This document shows positions 42,854 through 50,948 of a stretch of DNA of 52,150 nucleotides, piece by piece. The notes beneath the pieces are model-generated. The model had not been told where the DNA came from, did no database searches, and saw only the letters and a list, made by a program, of their open reading frames with translations. Source of the DNA: Treponema sp. GTDB lineage: Bacteria > Spirochaetota > Spirochaetia > Treponematales > Breznakiellaceae. The stretch lies in NCBI GenBank assembly GCA_031254315.1, contig JAIRUQ010000098.1, positions 1 to 52,150 of the forward strand. The letters run 5' to 3'. A program made the position numbers and the translations under genes. Numbering within the stretch: position 1 is the stretch's first letter; each line of letters begins with the position of its first letter.

Positions 42854-44353
42854 TTATTCTTTTTTCCCATAAATAGCGGCAAAATCAGTTACATATAACG
42901 GATAATTTACCACTCCATCATAAGCGCCCTGACGTAAGGCTGTAAAATATAAAATATCCTGTATATAAACGCTTGCAGAGTTCGCGATAATGACCCTCTG
43001 AGCTTCCTTGTAAAGCGCGATACGTCTTTCGTTATTGGTCTCTGTAAGTACAGCATTGTATATTCTGTCAAAATCGGCGCTGTTAAAATTGATAAAATTA
43101 CTGACGTTATCTGATTGGTAACGGGTAAGGAAACTGCGTGGTGAGACAGTTGGGCTATCCAAAGAAATTATTGTCGCCTGATACTGCCGTCCGAAGTATA
43201 CTTCAGAAAGCCATGTTGACCAGTCAACCAGTTTGATAGTTGCGTCAACATCGATCTTTTCAAGCTGGTCTACAATTACCTGCGCTGTATCAATATGCAT
43301 CGCGTAATTTGAGGGGACTGTAATTTCAAAGATAAGTTTGTTCCGTTCATTAAATCCGGCTTGAGAAAGCAGTGTACGCGCCATATCGGGATTATACTGG
43401 CTCTCGCCAGTTGAATATGAATTTTCATAATAAACGGATAATCCCGGAATAATCGGGCTTCCCGACGGCTCTCCAACGCCAAAAAACGCCGCGTCAATAA
43501 TTTCCTGAATGTTCACGGCAAAATTAATAGCTCTGCGCACACGAATATCATTAAACGGAGGGGAAGCGTTGTTAAGCGCAAGTAATTGCACTGCCGAAGA
43601 ACTGTTATTAAAAATATCAAATTGTCTGTGGCTAAGCTGTTCTGCCATCGCTCCTGTTATGCTCGCTCCGTCAATACTGCCGCCGCGAAAAGCGACTAAC
43701 AGAGCGTCATAATTAGAAAAGAACACAATGGTTACCTTCTCCAAATGCGGCAAACCGTCCTGCCGGTAATTATCAAATTTCTTTAACACAAGGTTGCTTT
43801 GCTTTGTATAACTTTCAACAAAGAATGGTCCCGTTCCTATTACATCCTTTTTGCGATCCGCGATTTCTCTTTTAACAATTCCAATTGTCAGGTAGGGAAG
43901 GAATTCCGGGTCTATAGATTTCAGAAGTATTCTTATTTGATTTTCACCCTGAATTGTTACTTCACTAATATTATCCAAGCCGGGAAAACCGGAAGCGATC
44001 GCGGTATCAAGGCTGAACTTGATATCGGCAGGAGTTACGACAGAACCGTCGTGGAATAACACGCCTTCTCTAATCGTAAAATTATAAGAGAGACCGCTCT
44101 GTTCAACTGTCCATGAGGAGGCGATACATGGAAGCATTGTTCCGTCAATGCCGGGTTTTACAAGTCCTTCAAAAACATTAAAGAGGATGCTTCTGCCGTC
44201 AGCGGTATTATCGGAGCTAAGAGGGTCAAGCGTCGTGGGCTCGCTCGCGAAACCGTAGCGCAGTTGTGAATTGTCGGCGTTTTTCCGCGTACAGGACGGA
44301 AAAATTGACAGCGCCATGACCGCGAGCAAAAAATAAATAACTGTCTTTTTCAT
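42854..44353 (-). CDS. family 5 peptide/nickel-type substrate-binding lipoprotein
   Basis: 499 residues from the ATG at 44353. A start at 44407 is rejected because those codons fall in repeat DNA and push the signal peptide inward. The lipobox is FPSC (Cys21). SEPTTLDPLSSDNTADGRS, IREGVLFHDGSVVTPADIKF and NDIRVRRAINFAVN are family 5 features. It captures a peptide, metal chelate or similar solute for the importer encoded downstream. There is no Shine-Dalgarno; a strong promoter ends six bases before the ATG. Confidence 0.9.
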   Translation of the reverse strand: MKKTVIYFLLAVMALSIFPSCTRKNADNSQLRYGFASEPTTLDPLSSDNTADGRSILFNVFEGLVKPGIDGTMLPCIASSWTVEQSGLSYNFTIREGVLFHDGSVVTPADIKFSLDTAIASGFPGLDNISEVTIQGENQIRILLKSIDPEFLPYLTIGIVKREIADRKKDVIGTGPFFVESYTKQSNLVLKKFDNYRQDGLPHLEKVTIVFFSNYDALLVAFRGGSIDGASITGAMAEQLSHRQFDIFNNSSSAVQLLALNNASPPFNDIRVRRAINFAVNIQEIIDAAFFGVGEPSGSPIIPGLSVYYENSYSTGESQYNPDMARTLLSQAGFNERNKLIFEITVPSNYAMHIDTAQVIVDQLEKIDVDATIKLVDWSTWLSEVYFGRQYQATIISLDSPTVSPRSFLTRYQSDNVSNFINFNSADFDRIYNAVLTETNNERRIALYKEAQRVIIANSASVYIQDILYFTALRQGAYDGVVNYPLYVTDFAAIYGKKE

Positions 44354-44359
44354 AAGGGA

Positions 44360-44388
44360 ATTGTACGGGAAAAAGCGAGGATAATCAA
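44360..44388 (-). promoter_or_regulatory. promoter of the peptide-type importer operon
   Basis: Read on the minus strand: TTGATT (44383-44388), 17 bp spacer, TACAAT (44360-44365), six bases, then ATG at 44353. The layout implies a leaderless mRNA. It lies beside the repeat array that starts at 44393. Confidence 0.65.
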
Positions 44389-44392
44389 GGTA

Positions 44393-44830
44393 CGCCCAAG
44401 TATGCACCGCGTCAAGCGGTGTGGATAAATTATGCTACACGGCGTGGCGCTAAATAAACGTAACTAAGATGAAAAGGGCGCGAAGGCTTTAGCCTGAGCA
44501 GTGCACGCCCAGTAAGGAGAGGATAATTTAACCACGGAGAACACGGAGGAAGAAGGGAACAAACGCCCAAGTATGCACGCGGAGCGTGAGGATGAATAAG
44601 GTAATAACGGCGTGGCGCTAAATAAACGTAACTAAGATGAAAAGGGCGCGAAGGCTTTAGCCTGAGCAGTGCTCGCCCAAGTATGCACAGCGTTAAGCTG
44701 TGTAGATGAATAAGGTTTCACTGCGTGGCGCTAAATAAACGTAACTAAGATGAAAAGGGCGCGAAGGCTTTAGCCTGAGTAGCGCGCCGCCCAAGTATGC
44801 ACAGCACCTAAAAATTTAGGTGCTGGGCGG
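44393..44830. repeat. tandem array of hairpin-bearing structured repeats
   Basis: Units begin with CGCCCA(A)GTA at 44393, 44506, 44564, 44674 and 44788; three are full (about 110-114 bp), 44506 is shortened and 44788 is a 3'-truncated copy. Full units share GGATGAATAA-like and GGCGTGGCGCTAAATAAACG sequence, then TAACTAAGATGAAAAGGGCG and GAAGGCTTTAGCCTGAG. Directly after the first motif each unit has a hairpin with a different stem: CACCGC/GCGGTG, CACGC/GCGTG, CACAGC/GCTGTG, CAGCACCTAAA/TTTAGGTGCTG. GGCTTTAGCC adds a second small hairpin. No ORF is conserved. The array fills most of the gap between the importer operon and the hydG unit. Confidence 0.85.
44530..44549. repeat. ACCACGGAG-type dispersed repeat inside the array
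   Basis: AACCACGGAGAACACGGAGG matches 2314-2333 and resembles copies at 27871 and 46862. It sits in the shortened unit of the tandem array, which suggests insertion into that unit. Confidence 0.6.
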
Positions 44831-44931
44831 ATGAATAATTTAGCATGGTGGGCAGGAAACCGGCAGGAGGTACACGGAAACCAATTGTCTTTTGAAGAAG
44901 GGAAATTTACAAAACAATAATTCTTTAACAT

Positions 44932-44958
44932 GCGCATAACGTTCCTGTTGTTATGCGC
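44932..44958 (+). terminator. strong hairpin terminator at the end of the array region
   Basis: GCGCATAAC (44932-44940) and GTTATGCGC (44950-44958) pair perfectly over nine bases and are followed on the plus strand by CATTTTTAATTT. It also lies 11 bases after the stop of the minus-strand gene at 44969, so it may serve both directions. Confidence 0.65.
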
Positions 44959-44968
44959 CATTTTTAAT

Positions 44969-45292
44969 TTATCCAACAATAGTTATATCTTTATTATTAT
45001 ATTCAAAAGACTCTGGTTCCACATAATCTTTATCTAACATACTCATTTCTATAAATAAATCTTTATTACAAGATATTATTAGTTTATTTTTTATTGTAAA
45101 TATATCATTAACAGCTTTATTTATAAATAGATTTTCATTTTCATTTATCATTGTTTTATTATATAAATTTAGAATACCATTATCATTAAAATATATTTGC
45201 ATATAATCATGTATATAATTTATTTTTGTAATTGTTTTACCATAAATATTTTTATATAATAAATTTCTTCTTTTAAAAATAAATCCAAGCAT
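44969..45292 (-). CDS. AT-rich hypothetical protein downstream of hydG
   Basis: 107 residues, no signal peptide or membrane helix, rich in Asn, Ile and Lys. AGGAG precedes the ATG and it starts 12 bases after the hydG stop, so it is in the same unit. No family recognised. Composition is much more AT-rich than hydG, so it may be a late addition to the unit. Confidence 0.5.
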   Translation of the reverse strand: MLGFIFKRRNLLYKNIYGKTITKINYIHDYMQIYFNDNGILNLYNKTMINENENLFINKAVNDIFTIKNKLIISCNKDLFIEMSMLDKDYVEPESFEYNNKDITIVG

Positions 45293-45303
45293 TTTATTTT
45301 CTC

Positions 45304-46689
45304 CTAAACAAAAAAGTCCCGCCCCTCTCCGCTTCTAATCTTCTGCACATTTTCGATTGTTTTCTGTCTTATTGTTTCATTGGCAATATGTGGAATTTCT
45401 TTCTCTATGAGCGCGTCTGATTTTTTCCTGAAAGCATCGTCACCGTAATCCATGGAATATTCGCAAAGAGTCATAAGCGCGTTTGGAAGACAGACATTTC
45501 CTATCTGCCCCGATTTCGCAAGCGACATAAAACGGTCGCCGGTTCTGCCGCCCCTGTAACAGGCTGTGCAGAAACTTGGAATGTAGCCGTCGTCCATCAG
45601 CTCTGAAATAATATCAATCGCGCTTCTGTCGTCGTTTACAAAAAATTGGGGAGTAGTTTTTTTGTTTTGTTTCGCGTAACCGCCTGTTTCGGTACTGGAG
45701 CCTGCGCTTATCTGCGAGATACCAAGCTGTAAAAGTTTTTTTCGCATATCATGGCTTTCCCGTGTAGAAAGAATCATACCTGTAAAGGGGACGGCAATGC
45801 GGATAATAGCGACGATTTTCATAAAAGTATCGTCATCTACAAGATGGGGGAAACCTTCAATTTTCATTCCGGCGGCAGGGCAGATGCGCGGAACTGAAAT
45901 TGTGTGAAAGCCGGTGTTATATTTTTTTTCAAGATGCTCGTTGTGCAGTAAAAGTCCCATCACTTCAAAATAAGGATCGTAAAGACCGAAAAGAACGCCG
46001 CCGCCAACATCGTCAATGCCCGCATCCTGAGCGCGGTCAAAGGCGTTAAGATGCCAGTCAAAATCTTTTTTGGGACCGGAAAGGTGAACCTTATCGTAAG
46101 TTGGCTCGTGGTATGTTTCCTGAAAGAGAATATAAGTGCCGATTTTTGCCTCTTTAAGTTTACGGTAATTTTCTGTCGTAGTTGCCGCGATGTTTACATT
46201 GACTCTGCGGATTTCGCCGTTTTCAAATTTCATGTCGTAAATGGTTTTAATGCACTCAAGGATGTAGTCGATGGGGCACTGTCCTTCATGTTCCCCGGCT
46301 TCAATCGCGAGCCTTTTGTGTCCCATCATTTCAAGTATTTTTACTTCTTGGCGAATATCGTCCATTGTAAGTTTATTCCGTTCAAAATCATGCCCGTTAT
46401 TAAAACTGCAATAGGCGCAACGGTTCACGCAGTAATCGCTGACATACAATGGCGCGAACATTACTATTCTGTTGCCGTAAATGCGCTTTTTTATTTTTCC
46501 GGCAATTTCAAAAATCCGCTTAATATGACCGGAATTGTCAGTTGCAAGAAGCGCGGCGACATCGCTGTGGCTAAGCGCCTCGCCATTTTCCGCCTTGTCC
46601 AAAGCGCGGGATATGACGGCAGTATCCGCGCATTTTGCGTCCTCAAGCAGTTTTTCGATATATTCGCGGTTTATAAAATTCTCGCCCAT
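45304..46689 (-). CDS. hydG: [FeFe]-hydrogenase maturase HydG
   Basis: 461 residues from the ATG at 46689; a TTG 21 bases upstream is less likely. CVNRCAYC (Cys87, 91 and 94) is the CX3CX2C radical-SAM cluster site. The C-terminal CTAC followed by 22 residues and a final Cys gives the CX2CX22C motif of the second cluster, which is specific for HydG. It cleaves tyrosine to make the CO and CN ligands of the hydrogenase H-cluster. hydE, hydF and the hydrogenase are not in this window. Confidence 0.93.
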   Translation of the reverse strand: MGENFINREYIEKLLEDAKCADTAVISRALDKAENGEALSHSDVAALLATDNSGHIKRIFEIAGKIKKRIYGNRIVMFAPLYVSDYCVNRCAYCSFNNGHDFERNKLTMDDIRQEVKILEMMGHKRLAIEAGEHEGQCPIDYILECIKTIYDMKFENGEIRRVNVNIAATTTENYRKLKEAKIGTYILFQETYHEPTYDKVHLSGPKKDFDWHLNAFDRAQDAGIDDVGGGVLFGLYDPYFEVMGLLLHNEHLEKKYNTGFHTISVPRICPAAGMKIEGFPHLVDDDTFMKIVAIIRIAVPFTGMILSTRESHDMRKKLLQLGISQISAGSSTETGGYAKQNKKTTPQFFVNDDRSAIDIISELMDDGYIPSFCTACYRGGRTGDRFMSLAKSGQIGNVCLPNALMTLCEYSMDYGDDAFRKKSDALIEKEIPHIANETIRQKTIENVQKIRSGEGRDFFV

Positions 46690-47023
46690 TTTTTTCTCTT
46701 TTAAGACCAAATATCCCTATACATACGTTTAGTGTTTTCTGAATATCCGCAAACGCTTTTGCGCCGATAGGAAGAGGATGTTTCGTTCATACTTATAAAG
46801 TAATCATCACAAGCATTTCAGTCAATACGCCCATGTATGGGGACTGTCCGAGAAGAATAAGAAACCACAGAGGACACGGAGAAACACGGAGTTTTTGTAC
46901 GATTTCTTTCTTTTCTTCCGTGAACTCCGTGGTGAATTTCTTCTTTCTTATCAGTTATCTTCAAGGAAGTTTTCTGACAACTTAATATAATGGGGATGTT
47001 TTTATGCCGATAATTTAATAATA
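46690..47023. other. intergenic region with repeats, between hydG and the ATPase/TPR gene
   Basis: 334 bp without a gene. It holds a small hairpin CGCAAA/TTTGCG (46748-46763) upstream of hydG, and a TACGCCCATGTATGGGG stretch at 46826-46842 like the start of the 44393 repeats. GGGGACTGTCCGAGAAGAAT (46839-46858) matches 36448-36467 inverted. An inverted pair of ACCACGGAG-type repeats lies at 46862-46891 and 46916-46938. TATAAT at 46986-46991 may serve the gene at 47024. Confidence 0.6.
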
Positions 47024-49762
47024 ATGATAAACCTCTTCTTTTTCCTGAAATTCAAGTCCCAACTGCGCAGGACAAAGCCCGATATTGTCCGTCAGATTGA
47101 CGAATCCCTCTCACGGGCGATTGCGGACGCAGGGGGGAAGGTTACCGGAGACCGTTTTGTAATTTCTGCCGTTTTTAACGAGGACACAATAGGTTTTTGG
47201 CTGGATATGTATATTTTGATTGAAAATCTGAAGAAGAACATTAACTCGTCCAGGGAGTTTTTTGGCTTTTCGCTTGTAATCTGCTCAAAATACCCCGATT
47301 CCCCGGATTTGCTTTGCCGTTTCCTCTCGGGAGTTAGCGGCGTTTTTGTTGACGATAAAGCCGCGAAAAAATTAGTCCCTTATGCTTCTTTTGACAATCC
47401 TTCCGTATGGCTAAAAGCGATAAAAAAACGAAAATACGGTTGCGGCAGTTATTATAAAATTAGTGAATTAAAAGTCTTTAAGCCGTCATCCGCGAATGAT
47501 CTATATTTAAAAAGCGATGTTACAAAGGCTTTCATGAAGGAAGAAGGAAAAAACACGCTGGTAACAGGTCCCTTTTATTTACAAATGCGCGCCGGTATGT
47601 ATGACTTTTATTATGAAATTAATAAAAATTTTCCGCCGCTGACAATTTGTTTTGAAACTACCGGGCTTGGCTCTATTGTCGATATATGGTCGCTCAGTAT
47701 TCGCTCTATTTCCTCAGGACAGCCGGTGGAAGATATCGATAGCCTTTGGACATTTCTGTTCCGTGAGCGCATCCGCGATGAAGTGTCGGAGTATTCTGCA
47801 CGCTGTGTTAAACAGTTTTTACTTCTCGTTTTTGATTATTACATGAACATTGCCGTAAAAAAGAGGAAAACTCCCATTCTGATACTGGAAAATGTTCATC
47901 TTGCTGAAAGTAACGCGTTAAAATTACTGCTGGATTCTCTGGCTGAATTTAACCGGCAAAGTGATCAGGAGCTTTTAATACTTGGTACGGCAGAAGACAG
48001 CATCTCGTCTGAGAAGCTGGATCAACTGGAAGACGTTTTTGATAAAGTAAAGAATATTGCTGATCTAAAAATCAACACGATATATTATCCAAGACTCTCG
48101 GTTGATCTTTGGGAAATAATTTACGCTATATCCCTATTAAGCCGCTATTTCTCACCTGAGCTTTTTCAGAGGCTTTTTGAAGAAGAAGAAAAAAATCCCA
48201 TAATGATCAACAAGGCTTTTTCGATACTTCATACAATGGGCATAATAGATGATTTACGCGAACCGCGCCTTATGAGCAGGCATTTTGAAGAACACGCAAT
48301 AAAAGTTATTGATGATAAGGCACAGAGGGTAAAAGCCCTTGTGCGCGGACGGCTTTTAAACTGGGCTGAAAGAAGGAATCTAAATCCGTGTTTCCGTCTT
48401 TTATTAACTATTTTCTCCCTTGAAGGATCAAAACAAATTGACGATCTGCTTTTATTAAAATCGTTTTCTTCTGATATTGTAAACAAATCAATAACGGCGA
48501 TAGAGATGGCGATGAATAACGGTCAGTTTGAAGAAATGGTAACTGTAAAAGCCTCGGCAATACGCCAGATTTTTAAGACATCCAAAGTCTTGAACGCTGG
48601 GTCTGAAAAAGATATAGAAACAGTTTTTAATGAAAGTCAGTTGGATAATTTAAACTCTGTTTGTGATTCATTTCCTGTTCTTAAAGCGCAAATACTTGTA
48701 AATCATTGCAGTTATTATTTGGGGCGGCATGACGAAAAGGAAGCCGCAGAAAAGGCAAAAGAAGCTATTTTAGTTGGGCAGAACAAAAATTCTTTTTGTC
48801 TCCCTCAGGCGTACCGTCTTTTCTCTCTTGTGTGTCTTTCTAAACAGCAGGTAAATGAAACAATTGAATACCTTAGCTTTGCCCTGTCAAACGCTGAAAG
48901 CAACGGCAACTATCATGAGCTTGCGGTGTCTGCTTACTACATGGCGGCGGCGAAGTTTCTGCACGGCGATGTTTATAATGCATCCCATCTTGCGCGTAAA
49001 TCAATTAAACAGGCGCTTGCCGCAGGTCGTCCCGACTGGGCGGATCGTTCCCGTTTTTTGGAAGGGCGGATAGAATTCGATCTTGGCAATTACAGCAAGG
49101 CGCATGATATTTTTGAAGGTTTGATAAAAGAGCCTTACGGAAGTATGACCTGTGAAAAAGAAAATCTTATGGCGGCATGGATTTACCGTTCAAAGATTTA
49201 TTTTCAAGACCCGAACACTCCAAAGCCACAGCCTGCGAACAACGACGCCGATCTATTTGAAATTGAAGCCGCCTATCTTGCAGGCGACTATAAAAAAGCA
49301 TTTGAACTTTCCGGCTCACATGCCGCTCCGTTTGCAGAAGAAAACTTTTTATATACGGAACAAGCCGATTGGCGGAGCGGCTTTGCCCAATGCGAGCATC
49401 TGTATTTTTCTCAAGGCGAGATACAAAGCAGAATGTTATCGCTGTTTCATTCGCTTGCTTTAAGCCGCCTGTCGCAGGAGGGAAATGAAGAGGCAATTCA
49501 TGACATTCAAAAAATACTACTCGATGAAAGGTTGTGCGAAATGGACCCATTGAACGCTTTTTATTTTTACGCCAAGTACCTGATCCTTGAACAAAGCGGC
49601 GCGAGCCTTGTAGACATGAGCACTGCAGTCAGCATAGCCTTCAAACGCCTCCAGCGCAGAGCCGGTCGCATAGAAGACATCGAAACACGCCGTCAATATT
49701 TGAACGGTTCACGCTGGAACCACGAATTAAGCCTTGCCGCGAAAGAATTTAAGCTGATATAA
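47024..49762 (+). CDS. large STAND-like protein: degenerate ATPase domain plus TPR region
   Basis: 912 residues, no signal peptide. Residues about 170-360 look like the AAA/NACHT-type core of signalling ATPases. NTLVTGPFYLQMRAGM stands where the P-loop should be but lacks GKT/S. PILILENVHLAESNALKLLL stands where Walker B is, with Glu-Asn instead of Asp-Asp. A helical region follows. Residues about 560-900 hold TPR-like repeats (PQAYRLFSLVCLSKQQVNET, ELAVSAYYMAAAKFLHGDVY, FLEGRIEFDLGNYSKAHDIF). The layout recalls MalT-type or cyclase-linked ATPases, but ATP hydrolysis seems lost. It is probably a scaffold or sensor (inference). Confidence 0.65.
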   Translation: MINLFFFLKFKSQLRRTKPDIVRQIDESLSRAIADAGGKVTGDRFVISAVFNEDTIGFWLDMYILIENLKKNINSSREFFGFSLVICSKYPDSPDLLCRFLSGVSGVFVDDKAAKKLVPYASFDNPSVWLKAIKKRKYGCGSYYKISELKVFKPSSANDLYLKSDVTKAFMKEEGKNTLVTGPFYLQMRAGMYDFYYEINKNFPPLTICFETTGLGSIVDIWSLSIRSISSGQPVEDIDSLWTFLFRERIRDEVSEYSARCVKQFLLLVFDYYMNIAVKKRKTPILILENVHLAESNALKLLLDSLAEFNRQSDQELLILGTAEDSISSEKLDQLEDVFDKVKNIADLKINTIYYPRLSVDLWEIIYAISLLSRYFSPELFQRLFEEEEKNPIMINKAFSILHTMGIIDDLREPRLMSRHFEEHAIKVIDDKAQRVKALVRGRLLNWAERRNLNPCFRLLLTIFSLEGSKQIDDLLLLKSFSSDIVNKSITAIEMAMNNGQFEEMVTVKASAIRQIFKTSKVLNAGSEKDIETVFNESQLDNLNSVCDSFPVLKAQILVNHCSYYLGRHDEKEAAEKAKEAILVGQNKNSFCLPQAYRLFSLVCLSKQQVNETIEYLSFALSNAESNGNYHELAVSAYYMAAAKFLHGDVYNASHLARKSIKQALAAGRPDWADRSRFLEGRIEFDLGNYSKAHDIFEGLIKEPYGSMTCEKENLMAAWIYRSKIYFQDPNTPKPQPANNDADLFEIEAAYLAGDYKKAFELSGSHAAPFAEENFLYTEQADWRSGFAQCEHLYFSQGEIQSRMLSLFHSLALSRLSQEGNEEAIHDIQKILLDERLCEMDPLNAFYFYAKYLILEQSGASLVDMSTAVSIAFKRLQRRAGRIEDIETRRQYLNGSRWNHELSLAAKEFKLI

Positions 49763-49763
49763 G

Positions 49764-49794
49764 GGCTTTTGCGGTATATTCCAAGCGAAAAGCC
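49764..49794 (+). terminator. weak hairpin after the ATPase/TPR gene
   Basis: GGCTTTT (49764-49770) and AAAAGCC (49788-49794) can pair just after the stop. The following sequence is TCTCCCATCTTT, so the T run is poor. Confidence 0.3.
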
Positions 49795-49844
49795 TCTCCC
49801 ATCTTTGAAGAACATGAAAAATATGCCGATACTGTAAGAGAAGT

Positions 49845-50948
49845 ATGAAAAAAGCGATAAAAAAGAAGAAAACTGCAGTAAGATCGTATAAAAGACGCAA
49901 AAAAATGGGGACTTCCGACGCTTTACGGGCGTTTATGCTTGTTGGTCTAATTGTAGCCCTCTCCGCCGCGATTTCATTCGCTGTAATAATGGTTCACGCG
50001 ACGGTTAATGGCGAAAATAATAGCGAAGAAATTAGTGTAACGAAGGGTGATGAGCCTGCGCAAACACCGAAAGCGGAGCCTGTTGAAGAAGTTGTTTCCG
50101 TCCCACAGCCGCCTGCAAGGGCTACAAGCGAAGAGAGCAGACCTTCATCACAGACTCCTACAGTGAGAGAACCGCCGAAGCCGGAGCGCAATGTCCCCGT
50201 ACAGCCACAGCGAAATACCTCAGCGCAACCGACCACATCCGGTGTAACCGCTTCTTCTTCTGTAACTCCGTCAAGGGTTGTTGAAAATCAGGGGACATTG
50301 GTTTTTGTCATAGATGACGCGGGAAATAATCTTAGAGAACTGGAACCGTTTTTGCGAATACCGGGTCCGCTGACAATAGCTGTTTTGCCGGGACTTCCTC
50401 ATTCAGCTGAAGCCGCCCGGCTCATAAGGGCAAGCGGAAAGGAAGTGATCCTTCATCAGCCGATGGAAGCGATTGGAGGTCAGAACCCCGGACCGGGAGC
50501 GATTTATTCAAATATGAGCGCGCAGGAAATAAGGGCGGTTCTTTCACGTAACGTCGCGGAAATCGGACCTATTGCCGGAATGAACAACCATCAAGGCTCA
50601 AAAATTACGATGGACAGGGAGGCGATGCAGACTATATTGGCTTTCTGCGCAGAGAATAATCTGTACTTCCTTGACTCAAGAACGACTGCCGACACTGTCG
50701 TTCCCGCTGTAGCTCGGCAAATGGGAATGAGAATTGCCGAAAGAAATGTGTTTATCGATAATGAGCAGAACAAGGCTTCGATGCTTCGTTATATTACAGG
50801 CGGCTTAACAAGGGCGCAGAGGAACGGTAGTGCTGTGATGATTGGTCATACATGGTCGCCTGAGCTTGCAGGTCTTCTTACTGAACAATTTCCGCTTTTT
50901 ATTGAACAGGGTTATAACATAAAGACCGCTTCTGATATAATCAAATAA
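49845..50948 (+). CDS. divergent polysaccharide deacetylase (DUF610/YibQ family)
   Basis: 367 residues. A Lys/Arg-rich start is followed by a membrane segment (about 27-50) and a long Pro/Ser/Thr/Glu linker to about 145. The family domain then runs to the end: LVFVIDDAGNNLRELEPFL, GPLTIAVLPGLPHSAEAARL, VILHQPMEAIGGQNPGPGAI, GMNNHQGSKIT, FLDSRTT and VMIGHTW. It should act on cell-envelope polysaccharide from a membrane anchor; the reaction is inferred from the family. Its stop shares a base with the tsaD start. Confidence 0.85.
   Translation: MKKAIKKKKTAVRSYKRRKKMGTSDALRAFMLVGLIVALSAAISFAVIMVHATVNGENNSEEISVTKGDEPAQTPKAEPVEEVVSVPQPPARATSEESRPSSQTPTVREPPKPERNVPVQPQRNTSAQPTTSGVTASSSVTPSRVVENQGTLVFVIDDAGNNLRELEPFLRIPGPLTIAVLPGLPHSAEAARLIRASGKEVILHQPMEAIGGQNPGPGAIYSNMSAQEIRAVLSRNVAEIGPIAGMNNHQGSKITMDREAMQTILAFCAENNLYFLDSRTTADTVVPAVARQMGMRIAERNVFIDNEQNKASMLRYITGGLTRAQRNGSAVMIGHTWSPELAGLLTEQFPLFIEQGYNIKTASDIIK

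Noticed and set aside
44354-44407. Longer N-terminus for the substrate-binding protein starting at 44407
   Set aside because: It would put the signal peptide 18 residues inside and is coded by repeat DNA; the ATG at 44353 gives a proper lipoprotein signal.
44393-44830. CRISPR array
   Set aside because: Units are about 110 bp, mostly constant, with variation confined to a hairpin stem; there are no spacer-sized unique segments and no cas genes.
44393-44830. Integron cassette array with attC sites
   Set aside because: The hairpins lack the RYYYAAC/GTTRRRY core boxes, no cassette ORFs lie between them, and no integrase is present.
46748-46763. Riboswitch or attenuator upstream of hydG
   Set aside because: Only a six-base hairpin is visible; no terminator pair or known riboswitch core was recognised.
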